A stretch of 64,000 nt of DNA from Thalassolituus maritimus (GTDB lineage Bacteria > Pseudomonadota > Gammaproteobacteria > Pseudomonadales > Oceanobacteraceae), in contig CAJWBH010000012.1 of NCBI GenBank assembly GCA_913019975.1, positions 1 to 64,000 of the forward strand. Reading direction: 5' to 3'. The notes below the pieces were generated by a model, which worked only from the letters and a program-made list of their open reading frames with translations, was not told where the DNA came from and did not search any database. A program made the position numbers and the translations under genes. Below are positions 1 to 10,435 of the stretch, one piece after another (the first letter of the stretch is position 1; each line of letters begins with the position of its first letter).

Positions 1-3000
1 GACACCTTCGCAGTCACCGGTTCTGCTTTGACAGCCAATGCAATCACTGTAACCAGTGCAGCGTCTGGCATTAATGCAGGTAGCGGTGATGACGAAGTCA
101 CTGTTAATGATGCCAGTTCAGCACTTACTGGCACTGACAACGCGCTGGACACAGCCGTTTATCAGTTCACCTCGATTGAAAGTGCAGACCTCACCTCTAA
201 GGCTCTGACGGGTACTTCTGGTGTCGATACGTTTGATGTGACTGGGGCTAATGCTCTTACTTCAGCGGATATTGATTTCAGTAATGTTGCCTCTGTCGAT
301 GCCGGCAATGGTGATGACAAGGTTAATACGAATGGGGCGACTCTTGTCAGTGACACAGGCGTGGCTGTTGATAACGCCCTGATGACTCAGCAGATTGCAT
401 TTACTGCGGTAGAAAATATGGATCTGGCGAACGGTGCACTGGTTGGTAGTAATGCAGCTGACACCTTCGCAGTAACCGGTTCTGCTTTGACAGCCAATGC
501 AATCACTGTAGCCAATGCAGCTTCAGCAATTGACGCAGGTAACGGTGATGACGCAATCACTGTTAACGATACCAACTCAACATTAACTGGCTCGGACAAT
601 GAGCTCGATACCGCCAACTACGCGTTCTCGTCGGTTGAAACGGTAGACCTGGCTGATAATGCACTGACCGGTACGGCGAATGCAGACACCTTTGACGTCA
701 CGGGTACTAACGCGCTGACCTCTGCAGGAATTAACTTCAGTAACGTTGAAGTCGTCAACGCAGATGACGGTGCTGACCAGGTAAATACCGATGGTGCTGA
801 CGCGTCTTTGTTCGCCGAGCTGGGTGATGCCGTTGATTACGCGCTCGAAACTCTGGGCATCACTTTCCGTGAAACAGAAAATGCAGATTTGAATGGCGGC
901 ACACTTGCGGGTAGCTCTGAAGCAGACAGCTTCGAAGTAACCGGTTCTGCTCTGACGGCTAATGCTATCAGCGTGACCAATGCAGCCACAGCAATCGATG
1001 CTGGTACTGGCGATGATGCAATGACGGTTAATGATGCCAACTCAACGTTGACGGGTGCGGACAATGCACTGAACACAGCGAACTATGAGTTCACATCGAT
1101 TGAAGTTGCAGACCTGCAAAGCAATGCCCTGACGGGTACCGCTGGTGTCGATACCTTCGACGTGACGGGCGCTAACGCTCTGACATCTGCGGATATCGAT
1201 TTCACCAACGTTGCGTCAGTAGATGCCAACGACGGTGATGACCAGGTTAATACCAACGGTGCGACTCTGGTCAGTGATACAGGCGTGGCTGTTGATAACG
1301 CCCTGACGACTCAGCAGATTGCATTTACTTCGGTAGAAAATCTGGATTTGACGAGCGGTACGCTGACAGGCAGTGATGCAGCCGATAGCTTCGAAGTAAC
1401 CGGATCTGCTCTGACGGCTAATGCCATCACTGTGACCAGTGCAGCATCTGCTATTAATGCAGGCGACGGTACTGATGTCCTGACTGTTAACGATGCTAAT
1501 TCGACACTGACGGGTACTGATAACGAGCTCGACACAGCGAACTACCAGTTCACTTCGGTTGAAACGGCTGACCTCGCCGGTAATGCTCTGACGGGTACTG
1601 CAGGTGTCGATACATTTGATGTCTCAGCTCCTAATGCTCTGACCTCGGCGGATATCGACTTCACTAACGTTGCCTCAGTCGATGCCGGCAATGGTGATGA
1701 CCAGGTGAATACCAATGCAGCGACTCTGGTCAGCCAGACCGATGGTGCGGGAACTGTGGCCGTTGATAATGCCCTGACGACTCAACAGATCGCCTTTACC
1801 TCGGTAGAGAATCTCGACCTGGCCAACGGTGCTCTTACCGGTAGTGATGCGGCCGACAGCTTCGAAGTGACAGGTGTAACTCTGACTGCGAATGCAATGA
1901 CGGTGACCAATGCAGCGTCTGCCATTAATGCCGGCGACGGCGATGATGTTCTGATCGTGAATGATGGTAACTCAACACTCACAGGCACGGACAACGAGCT
2001 CGAGACTGCGAATTACGAGTTCTCATCGGTTGAAGTTGCAGACCTAGCTGATAACGCTCTGACCGGTACAGCGAATGCCGACACCTTTGATGTGACAGGT
2101 ACGAATGCGCTGACGTCTGCAGGAATCGACTTCAGTAATGTTGAAGTCGTAAATGCAGATGACGGTGCTGACCAGGTGAATACCGATGGTGCCGATGCGT
2201 CTCTGTTTGCAGAGTTTGGAAATGCGGTGGATTATGCACTCGAAACTCTGGGTATCACCTTCCGTGAGACAGAAAATGCAGATCTGAATGGCGGAACGCT
2301 CACGGGTAGCTCAGAAGCGGATAGCTTCGAGGTAGCGGCTACTACTCTGACGGCAAATGCTATCAGCGTGACCAATGCAGCCACAGCAATCGATGCTGGT
2401 ACTGGCGATGATGCAGTGACGATTAATGATGCCAACTCAACGTTGACGGGTGCAGACAATGCACTGAACACGGCAAACTATGAGTTCACCTCGATTGAAG
2501 TTGCAGACCTGCAAAGCAATGCGCTGACGGGTACCGCTGGTGCCGATACCTTCGACGTGACTGGCGCTAACGCATTGACGTCAGCAGATATCGACTTCAC
2601 TAATGTTGCCTCGGTTAATGCGGAAAATGGCGATGACCAGGTCAACACCAATGGTGCGACTCTGACGAGTGAAGCAGGTACCGCGGTTGATAACGCCCTG
2701 ACGACTCAACAGATCGCATTTACTTCGGTAGAGAACCTCGATCTGGCGAACGGCACGCTGATAGGCAGTGATGCGGCGGATAGCTTCGAAGTGACAGGCA
2801 CTGCCCTGACTGCTAACGACATCAATGTCACTAACGCTGACTCTGCAATTAGTGCGGGGACCGGTGATGATGCTTTGACGGTTAATGATGCCAACTCAAC
2901 GTTAACCGGTGCAGATAATGCACTGGATACAGCGAGCTATGAGTTTACGTCTGTCGAAATGGCTGACCTGCAAGGTAATGCTCTGACTGGAACCACAGGG

Positions 3001-3237
3001 GCCGATACCTTTGATGTGACGGGTAGCAATGCTCTGACCTCCGCCGGTATTGATTTTACCGACCTTGCAGCTGTCGATGCTCTGGGGGGAGATGATCAGG
3101 TGAATACCGACGGGGCTACTTTGGTGAGCGACGCAGGTACCGCGAGCGATAACGCATTAGAAACTCAGGGCATCGCATTCACGAATGTGGACTCTGTCGA
3201 TCTTGCTAATGGTGCTCTTACGGCTACTGATGCAGCA
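1..3237 (+). repeat. Tandem coding repeats (459-471 bp units) with a three-unit higher-order period
   Basis: Equivalent GAC/GAT codons of the D(T/S)F motif occur at 1, 460, 925, 1384, 1855, 2320, 2779 and, degenerate, at 3238, giving unit lengths of 459, 465, 459, 471, 465, 459 and 459 bp. Units 2 and 5 are a distinct subtype containing LGITFRETENADLNGG; the others contain TTQQIAFTSVENLDL. The order A-B-A, A-B-A, A gives a superrepeat of 1395 bp. Nucleotide identity is highest at exactly 1395 bp separation, for example positions 961 onward against 2356 onward. This points to duplication of a three-unit block. The 471 bp unit carries an extra short segment (SQTDGAGT). Confidence 0.9.
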
Positions 3238-5250
3238 GAGACCTTCAACACCGGTGCAACGTCGGGTCAGGTTGAAGTGAATGATATGACTATTACTTCG
3301 GTAGCAACCATTGATGCTGGTGACGGTAATGACTCTCTGGTCGCTGCCAATGATGCTGTGGTTGCCCTGAATGGCACCGAGCTTGGCTTGATCGCATCTG
3401 ACATCGTCTTCAGCAACCTTGAAGCCGCGGGCTTGTCATCGGGAGCACTGAATGGCACCGCGGCCAACGATGAGTTTGCGTTAGTTGGGGAGAATCAGTT
3501 CTTCAGTAACGGCATCCTGTTCAGTGACGTCGCGAATGTAGATGGCGGCACGGGCACCGACAGTATCACCACATCCGCTGCGACCTCGGCGGAGCTGACG
3601 GTTACCGATAATGCCCTGGTGGCACAGTCTATCCGTTTCGATGCGATTGAATCCGCCGATCTGTCTGGCGGTACCTTGAATGATGTTGCTGCTCAGACTG
3701 AGATTTTCACGCTGGGAGACGAGTCTGCTTCTGTAAGCACTAAAGAAATTCTGTTCACCTCAGTGAGTCAGGTTTCGGCGAATACCGATGATCAGATTCA
3801 GGGTTCCACCGGCGATGATACCTTTACGATCCGCAGTGATGAGCAGGTTGCGGCTAACGACATTCTGTTCGATGGACCGCTGACACTATTGGGCTCCGAC
3901 GGTGACGACACCCTGATCAATGAAATTGACGGTGTGCGTTGGGTGATTAATGCGGTTGGCAACGGTATTAACCAAGTGGGTAAGTTTACCTTCAGCCAGT
4001 TTGAATCTCTGTTCAATAATGCGGGTGATCTTGATCTCGCGACGTCGATGCAGGCTGATTTCAACGGTGAGAGTGTTTCCTTTGGTGATAACACCATGAC
4101 TCTGAACTTTGATGGCTCCGAGAATGTAGAGTTGCTGTCTACTTATGGTTCAGGGACTGCTGCTCAGGCAGAGGGTGACCCAATTGCGATCACAGGTTCT
4201 GTCACTGCCGATGAATTATTGATTCTGAGCTACGGTGATATTGAACTGCGGACTGACATTAACCTGATCTCTATTGAGACGCTTAATGGCCAATCCATTG
4301 ATGTCACCATGATTCAGAATGGCGACCTTGTGATTCGCAATATCGCTATCGAAGGAGGGACCCTGGTTCTTGATAGCCTGGTCGCAGGCACAGGTGCCTT
4401 GACGTCCGAGACTGTTAACACCACGGACGTGTCGGCACTCAATGCATACATTGGTACGGGTGAGTCGGGCGTAGCGGGTGCCGGTGAATGGGCGAGTATC
4501 GGTGAGACTAACAACCAGTTGACGTTCGAAGTTGCGCTCAGGCTCGACCTCGAAGCGATTACGTTCGTTAGTCCGTTCTTCCCGAACGGCGCGCCATTGG
4601 TCTACAACACTGAAGGTACAGAAACCGACTCTCTGATCAGCTCACAGTCGCCTGCGCTGGTTATCGTTGATAGCGTTGGTGACTTCTCGCAGCTGAATCC
4701 TGCGGTATTTGAAGCACTGTCTCCATTTATTGCTGATGCGAATGCTGTTGCTGGCTCAAGCGGCTACTACGCGAGCAGCGACGTACCTTCGACGTTGGAT
4801 ACTGAGTTGCTGGCGTCATTGCTGGCATCGTACGAGCCAACGGCCTCGGGTTCGCCGGAAGGCTATCAAGTCGGTGATGAGGAAGAAGACGAAGATGCTC
4901 AGGCGTCAGGCTCTGGTATTAACACCGATGAGGAAATCCGTGTTGCATATTCAGATACTGGCGAAGTTCTGGGTGTGGTTCAGAATTATGTCTTCAAGGC
5001 GGGTGACTCGTTGTGGAAACTTTCTGAACGCTTCCTCGGAACCGGTTACGCATGGAACTCAATTATGGAGCAGAACCCAGAGATTGAAAGTCCATCGAGC
5101 ATCAAGAACGGCACTGTGATCCGGGTTATCAAGTCGGTCAGCGACGAGGTTGCTCAAGCCATTCAGAATGCCCTGGACTCTGGCCTGGGTGTGAAGAAGG
5201 GCAACACAGTGACCTTCCCGGTTGATGCAAGATCACAGCTTAATATGTGA
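1..5250 (+). CDS. Giant tandem-repeat protein with C-terminal LysM domain (5' partial)
   Basis: The reading frame is open from the first base of the window, so the start and any signal peptide lie upstream; 1749 residues are visible. Residues 1 to about 1080 are seven tandem units of 153-157 residues, each made of two related halves of about 75 residues. The halves carry short acidic runs such as GNGDDQVNT and GDGDDVLTVND, which resemble calcium-binding RTX-like turns without matching the strict nonapeptide. A degenerate repeat zone follows to about residue 1300, then a non-repetitive region, an acidic linker (EEEDEDA) near residue 1629, and a LysM domain at about residues 1663-1712 (AGDSLWKLSERF, NPEI, IKNGTVIRV). 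LysM domains bind peptidoglycan, so the C-terminus is probably cell-wall anchored while the repeats form an extended surface or periplasmic fibre; that role is inference. No type I secretion or autotransporter domain is visible in the part present. A shared terminator lies 72 bp downstream. Confidence 0.85.
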   Translation, partial: DTFAVTGSALTANAITVTSAASGINAGSGDDEVTVNDASSALTGTDNALDTAVYQFTSIESADLTSKALTGTSGVDTFDVTGANALTSADIDFSNVASVDAGNGDDKVNTNGATLVSDTGVAVDNALMTQQIAFTAVENMDLANGALVGSNAADTFAVTGSALTANAITVANAASAIDAGNGDDAITVNDTNSTLTGSDNELDTANYAFSSVETVDLADNALTGTANADTFDVTGTNALTSAGINFSNVEVVNADDGADQVNTDGADASLFAELGDAVDYALETLGITFRETENADLNGGTLAGSSEADSFEVTGSALTANAISVTNAATAIDAGTGDDAMTVNDANSTLTGADNALNTANYEFTSIEVADLQSNALTGTAGVDTFDVTGANALTSADIDFTNVASVDANDGDDQVNTNGATLVSDTGVAVDNALTTQQIAFTSVENLDLTSGTLTGSDAADSFEVTGSALTANAITVTSAASAINAGDGTDVLTVNDANSTLTGTDNELDTANYQFTSVETADLAGNALTGTAGVDTFDVSAPNALTSADIDFTNVASVDAGNGDDQVNTNAATLVSQTDGAGTVAVDNALTTQQIAFTSVENLDLANGALTGSDAADSFEVTGVTLTANAMTVTNAASAINAGDGDDVLIVNDGNSTLTGTDNELETANYEFSSVEVADLADNALTGTANADTFDVTGTNALTSAGIDFSNVEVVNADDGADQVNTDGADASLFAEFGNAVDYALETLGITFRETENADLNGGTLTGSSEADSFEVAATTLTANAISVTNAATAIDAGTGDDAVTINDANSTLTGADNALNTANYEFTSIEVADLQSNALTGTAGADTFDVTGANALTSADIDFTNVASVNAENGDDQVNTNGATLTSEAGTAVDNALTTQQIAFTSVENLDLANGTLIGSDAADSFEVTGTALTANDINVTNADSAISAGTGDDALTVNDANSTLTGADNALDTASYEFTSVEMADLQGNALTGTTGADTFDVTGSNALTSAGIDFTDLAAVDALGGDDQVNTDGATLVSDAGTASDNALETQGIAFTNVDSVDLANGALTATDAAETFNTGATSGQVEVNDMTITSVATIDAGDGNDSLVAANDAVVALNGTELGLIASDIVFSNLEAAGLSSGALNGTAANDEFALVGENQFFSNGILFSDVANVDGGTGTDSITTSAATSAELTVTDNALVAQSIRFDAIESADLSGGTLNDVAAQTEIFTLGDESASVSTKEILFTSVSQVSANTDDQIQGSTGDDTFTIRSDEQVAANDILFDGPLTLLGSDGDDTLINEIDGVRWVINAVGNGINQVGKFTFSQFESLFNNAGDLDLATSMQADFNGESVSFGDNTMTLNFDGSENVELLSTYGSGTAAQAEGDPIAITGSVTADELLILSYGDIELRTDINLISIETLNGQSIDVTMIQNGDLVIRNIAIEGGTLVLDSLVAGTGALTSETVNTTDVSALNAYIGTGESGVAGAGEWASIGETNNQLTFEVALRLDLEAITFVSPFFPNGAPLVYNTEGTETDSLISSQSPALVIVDSVGDFSQLNPAVFEALSPFIADANAVAGSSGYYASSDVPSTLDTELLASLLASYEPTASGSPEGYQVGDEEEDEDAQASGSGINTDEEIRVAYSDTGEVLGVVQNYVFKAGDSLWKLSERFLGTGYAWNSIMEQNPEIESPSSIKNGTVIRVIKSVSDEVAQAIQNALDSGLGVKKGNTVTFPVDARSQLNM

Positions 5251-5321
5251 TCCTGTATCACTTGATTAGTCTGCTGCAGATTGTTTGCGGCAGGCTGATC
5301 AGGCAGTAAAAGGCAGGCAAT

Positions 5322-5356
5322 AAAAAGCCCCGCTCTTTATGGAGCGGGGCTTTTTT
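5322..5356. terminator. Bidirectional rho-independent terminator
   Basis: A perfect 9-bp GC-rich stem (5327-5335 with 5342-5350) is flanked by an A-run on the left and a T-run on the right. It can therefore end transcripts from both convergent genes, the LysM repeat protein on the plus strand and ridA on the minus strand. Confidence 0.9.
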
Positions 5357-5385
5357 ATTGGAGCTGTATCGTGACTGAAAATGGT

Positions 5386-5769
5386 TTAAACGATTTCCAG
5401 TACACCGTCCATTTCTACGCCAACTGCTTTGGGTAATTCTTTCACGCCAATGGCTGCACGTGCAGGGTAAGGCTGCTCAAAGTATTCAGCCATGATGGCA
5501 TTAACGGTGGCGAAGTTGCTCAGGTCAGTGAGAAAAATATTCAGCTTGGCGATCTGCTGTAGTGAGCCGCCGGCCGCTTCGCAAACCGCGCTCAGGTTTT
5601 TAAACACCTGGTGAATCTGAGCTTCAATACCGCCCTCCACGATTTCCATGGTTTCTGGAACCAGAGCAATCTGACCAGACAGATAGACCGTGCTGCCTAC
5701 TTTAACGGCCTGAGAGTATGTACCGATGGCTTGAGGTGCTTTGTCGGTAGAAATAATTTCGCGACTCAT
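5386..5769 (-). CDS. ridA: RidA family 2-iminobutanoate/2-iminopropanoate deaminase
   Basis: This 127-residue protein is a full-length RidA/YjgF/UK114 member. The family hydrolyses reactive enamine/imine intermediates released by PLP enzymes such as threonine dehydratase, protecting other PLP enzymes in the cytoplasm. The catalytic arginine is seen in PARAAIGV (R104), with the conserved glutamate in GVEMDG (E119) and the N-terminal signature GTYSQAV. It lies 29 bp downstream of spoT on the same strand, as in Pseudomonas, and is probably the last gene of the gmk-rpoZ-spoT-ridA transcription unit, ending at the terminator at 5322-5356. Confidence 0.95.
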   Translation of the reverse strand: MSREIISTDKAPQAIGTYSQAVKVGSTVYLSGQIALVPETMEIVEGGIEAQIHQVFKNLSAVCEAAGGSLQQIAKLNIFLTDLSNFATVNAIMAEYFEQPYPARAAIGVKELPKAVGVEMDGVLEIV

Positions 5770-5798
5770 GGTAATCCTTTGTACAGGTTAGAGTTGGG

Positions 5799-7931
5799 TT
5801 ACTGATTAGCTTTAGGATATTTAATACGGACGATTTTCGACACGCCGCGGATCGTTCTGAGGCGGCGTATCGTACGTGCGAGGTGTTTACGGCCCTGAAC
5901 ACTCAGCGACAGGTAAGTAACGCTGAGGCGGGCGTCCTGCTCTTCAACACTGATTTTCTCAATGTTGGCTTCTGCCTGGTTTACTGCCGCGGCAACATCG
6001 ACAATGATACCCCGGCGGTTTTCCATATAGACTTTAAGATCTACCGTAAATTCGCTGCTGATCTCTTTATCCCAGCTCAGGAATACGCACTTTTCCGGGT
6101 TGTCGCGGTATTCTTCGACGTTGCGGCAGTTTTCGGTATGAATAACCAGCCCGCGCCCGGAGCTGACATGCCCCAGAATCGGATCGCCCGGAATAGGGCT
6201 GCAGCATTTTGCGAAGCTGACGACCAGACCTTCGGTGCCTTTAATTGCCAGGCGGGAGTTATCCTGAATCGAATTCAGATCAATATCGGTATCACGATTG
6301 GCAACGAGCAAGCGGCGAGCCATCAGTGGTGCCATGCGGTTGCCTGCACCGATATCTTCAAAGAGGTCTTCGAGGGTCTCTTTTTCAGTCTCTTTCAGAA
6401 CCAGTTCGACATGCGCCGCGTCGATATCTTCCATGGTCTTACCCAGCGCGCTGAGCGCTTTATTGAGCAGGCGCTTACCAAGCTCAACAGATTCAGAACG
6501 GCGCTGAGTTTTCAGGTAGTTGCGGATATTAGAGCGGGCTTTACCGGTGACAACAAAATTGAGCCATGCCGGATTGGGCTGCGCGTTCGGCGCTGTGACC
6601 ACCTGAATGGTCTGGCCGTTCTGCAGGCGGGCACTCAAAGGTGCCAGCTGCTTGTCGATACGACAGGCAATACAGTGATTTCCGACATCGGTATGTACTG
6701 CATAAGCAAAATCGACCGCGGTAGAGCCTGCGGGCAATTCCATAATTTTGCCTTTCGGCGTGAACACATAAATCTCTTCGGGGAAGAGGTCGACTTTAAC
6801 GTGTTCAACAAATTCGATTGGCGAACCTGCATTTTTTTGCAGTTCGAGAAGGCTCTGAACCCACTGGCGTGCACGCTGTGTGCCGCTGGTCTGGTCGCTT
6901 TCGCTCTTATAGAGCCAGTGCGCCGCAATACCATGGTTCGCCATGGCTTCCATATCTTCGGTGCGGATCTGGATCTCGATGGGCACGCCGTTCTGACCGA
7001 TCAGTGTGGTATGCAGAGACTGATAACCGTTGGTCTTCGGAATGGCGATGTAATCTTTAAACCGCCCTGGCACAGGCTTATAAAGACCGTGCATGGCACC
7101 AAGAATACGATAACAGTCGTCGACTGAGTCGGTGACGATGCGGAATCCGTAGACATCCATGATGTCGCTGAGTGATTTCCGCTGGTCGCGCATCTTGCTG
7201 TAGATGCTGTACAGATGCTTCTCGCGGCCAAACACTCGCGCAGACACACCACACTCGCTGAGACGGTTACGAATGCTGGCGGTAATATTCTCTACCACCT
7301 CAACGCGATGACCGCGAGCGGCCTTCACCGCTTTGCGGATCATCTCTGAACGCATGGGGTAAATGGCTTCGAAACACAGCTCTTCCATCTCAACCCGTAC
7401 ACTGTTCAGACCAAGGCGGTTGGCGATTGGGGAGTAGATATCGAGTGTTTCGCGGGCAATGCGGCGGCGCTTCTCAGGCTTGAGAGATCCCAGTGTCCGA
7501 AGGTTGTGCAGTCGGTCGGCGAGTTTAACCAGAATAACGCGGATGTCTTTGGCCATCGCCATCGCCATCTTCTGGAAGTTTTCAGCCTGTTGTTCTTCTT
7601 TGCTTTCGAAGTGAATGTGCGTGAGTTTAGACACACCATCCACAAGGTCCGTGACCACGTCCCCGAACTGAGCAGCGAGCGCCGCTTTGGGTACGCCGGT
7701 ATCTTCAATAACGTCGTGCAGCATCGCAGCCATCAGACTCTGATGGTCGAGGTGCATCTCAGTAAGAATATTGGCGACTGCCAGAGGATGAACAATGTAG
7801 GGCTCGCCGCTGCGGCGGCGTTGCCCTTCATGTGCCTGTTCCGCGTAAAAGTAGGCACGACATACCTGTTTGATCTGACTATGGCTCAGATACTGGGTAA
7901 GTCGCTCAGATAACGCATCAATCGTAGGCAC
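5799..7931 (-). CDS. spoT: Bifunctional (p)ppGpp synthetase/hydrolase SpoT
   Basis: The 710-residue product has the full RelA/SpoT layout: an HD hydrolase domain (H48; HD at 72-73; ED at 76-77 in HDVIEDTG; later RLHNLRTL), a nucleotidyltransferase synthetase domain with GYQSLHT near residue 300, a TGS domain around 385-445, and a C-terminal ACT domain from about 635. The intact HD motif distinguishes SpoT from monofunctional RelA, so it should both make and degrade (p)ppGpp. It is 24 bp downstream of rpoZ, the conserved arrangement. Several long antisense frames overlap it, but none has recognisable content. Confidence 0.97.
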   Translation of the reverse strand: MPTIDALSERLTQYLSHSQIKQVCRAYFYAEQAHEGQRRRSGEPYIVHPLAVANILTEMHLDHQSLMAAMLHDVIEDTGVPKAALAAQFGDVVTDLVDGVSKLTHIHFESKEEQQAENFQKMAMAMAKDIRVILVKLADRLHNLRTLGSLKPEKRRRIARETLDIYSPIANRLGLNSVRVEMEELCFEAIYPMRSEMIRKAVKAARGHRVEVVENITASIRNRLSECGVSARVFGREKHLYSIYSKMRDQRKSLSDIMDVYGFRIVTDSVDDCYRILGAMHGLYKPVPGRFKDYIAIPKTNGYQSLHTTLIGQNGVPIEIQIRTEDMEAMANHGIAAHWLYKSESDQTSGTQRARQWVQSLLELQKNAGSPIEFVEHVKVDLFPEEIYVFTPKGKIMELPAGSTAVDFAYAVHTDVGNHCIACRIDKQLAPLSARLQNGQTIQVVTAPNAQPNPAWLNFVVTGKARSNIRNYLKTQRRSESVELGKRLLNKALSALGKTMEDIDAAHVELVLKETEKETLEDLFEDIGAGNRMAPLMARRLLVANRDTDIDLNSIQDNSRLAIKGTEGLVVSFAKCCSPIPGDPILGHVSSGRGLVIHTENCRNVEEYRDNPEKCVFLSWDKEISSEFTVDLKVYMENRRGIIVDVAAAVNQAEANIEKISVEEQDARLSVTYLSLSVQGRKHLARTIRRLRTIRGVSKIVRIKYPKANQ

Positions 7932-7955
7932 TATATGCTCTGTAAGAAAGGTCTA

Positions 7956-8216
7956 TCAGAATTCCTGATGACGGGTCTGTGCTTCAAACTCAGCGTTTGC
8001 ACGAGCCGCTTCTTCCTGTGCTGCCATAGTTGCAGGAGTCACGAGGTCGTCAGCAATTTCACGCAGAGCCAGTACAGTAGGCTTGTCGTTTTCTTCGGCA
8101 ACCATAGGTTCCGCGCCATCAACTTGCATCTGGCGGGCGCGCTTGGCAGCCAGCATGACGAGTTCAAAGCGGTTATCAACGTTTGTCAGGCAATCTTCAA
8201 CGGTTACGCGAGCCAT
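7956..8216 (-). CDS. rpoZ: RNA polymerase omega subunit
   Basis: The 86-residue product begins [10 protein letters not shown] and contains [15 protein letters not shown], the signature of the omega subunit, which promotes assembly of beta' into core RNA polymerase and forms one of the ppGpp binding sites in proteobacteria. The position between gmk and spoT is the standard gammaproteobacterial order. Length is normal for the family. Confidence 0.97.
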   Translation of the reverse strand: MARVTVEDCLTNVDNRFELVMLAAKRARQMQVDGAEPMVAEENDKPTVLALREIADDLVTPATMAAQEEAARANAEFEAQTRHQEF

Positions 8217-8301
8217 GGTTTTTCCTGTAAGCGAATTAAATTCAGTGGAACCTTCTATTGTATTCGATTCCAGCGATAAAGGAAGAGGTCAGACAAAAAT
8301 C

Positions 8302-9772
<1,471 letters not shown>

Positions 9773-9818
9773 AACACCTCTTTTCTCAGATCGGGATTAA
9801 GCTGGCCTTTAATTTTGT

Positions 9819-10283
9819 TCAGGCGAACGAGGCCTGAGTTTTCTGTTGGCGCAGCTTTTCAGAAATCAGCTGGTCAACTGACAGGCTGCCCGCACCCTGA
9901 ACCACCAGAGCAATACTGATGACGAAGAGTGTCAGAGCATATTCGTAACCGTTGTTTGCCATAAAGAGTCCGTTACTGATATGCACGCTGAAGATGGCAA
10001 TCAGCATAGTAAAAGTGGTCAGCAGTGCCGCAGGGCGTGTCAGTACACCCAGTACCAGAGCGAGGCCGCCGAAGAACTCTGCGCTACCGGCAAGGAGTGC
10101 CATGAGTACGCCAGGTTCAAGACCAATACTGGCCATCCACTGACCGGTGCCTTCCAGTCCGTAGCCACCAAACCAACCGAACAGCTTTTGTGAGCCGTGC
10201 GCTGCCAGAATAAGGCCAACCGGGATACGCAGGATAAAAGGAGCGAAGCCGGCATTGGATTCGAAGATTTTCTGAATGTTCAT
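9819..10283 (-). CDS. DoxX family membrane protein
   Basis: The 154-residue product has four hydrophobic segments and the family sequences RIPVGLILAAHGSQKLFG and AEFFGGLALVLG. The family is named after a thiosulfate:quinone oxidoreductase subunit, but most bacterial members are uncharacterised inner-membrane proteins linked with oxidative stress. The start at 10283 is chosen because a GGGGG ribosome binding site precedes it by about 7 bp and the family begins there; an upstream in-frame start at 10343 adds 20 unrelated residues. It probably heads a unit with the LigB-type dioxygenase. Confidence 0.88.
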   Translation of the reverse strand: MNIQKIFESNAGFAPFILRIPVGLILAAHGSQKLFGWFGGYGLEGTGQWMASIGLEPGVLMALLAGSAEFFGGLALVLGVLTRPAALLTTFTMLIAIFSVHISNGLFMANNGYEYALTLFVISIALVVQGAGSLSVDQLISEKLRQQKTQASFA

Positions 10284-10370
10284 AGTATGCCCCCCTATGG
10301 AGTTCTGCTTAAGTGATGTGTGTACTTTACTGCTCGCTTCCATGTTGATTAATGGGGTTTTTGTTGTCTC

Positions 10371-10393
10371 ATTATCAATGTTTCGTTGATAAT
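10371..10393. promoter_or_regulatory. Putative LysR-type operator (inverted repeat)
   Basis: A perfect 8-bp inverted repeat, ATTATCAA and TTGATAAT with a 7-bp spacer, sits in the 152-bp gap between doxX (minus) and the LysR gene (plus), ending 43 bp before the LysR start. ATCAA-N7-TTGAT has the size and symmetry of a LysR-family box (T-N11-A core). Placement in the divergent gap supports autoregulation and control of doxX. Binding itself is inferred. Confidence 0.6.
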
Positions 10394-10435
10394 CGTTGGC
10401 CTGCTTTATCTGTGTCGGAGAGGTCGGGATCGCAT

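Noticed and set aside
1-3237. Regularly spaced repeats that might suggest a CRISPR or satellite array
   Set aside because: The units are about 460 bp, in frame and protein-coding throughout, with no short repeat-spacer structure.
162-4514. Many open frames on the minus strand under the repeat protein
   Set aside because: They recur with the same sequence in each repeat unit and are a by-product of the repeat codon pattern. None has a start signal or family match.
5883-7127. 414-codon open frame on the plus strand opposite spoT
   Set aside because: It is antisense to a complete spoT, has no recognisable domain, and its composition reflects the complementary strand of a conserved gene.
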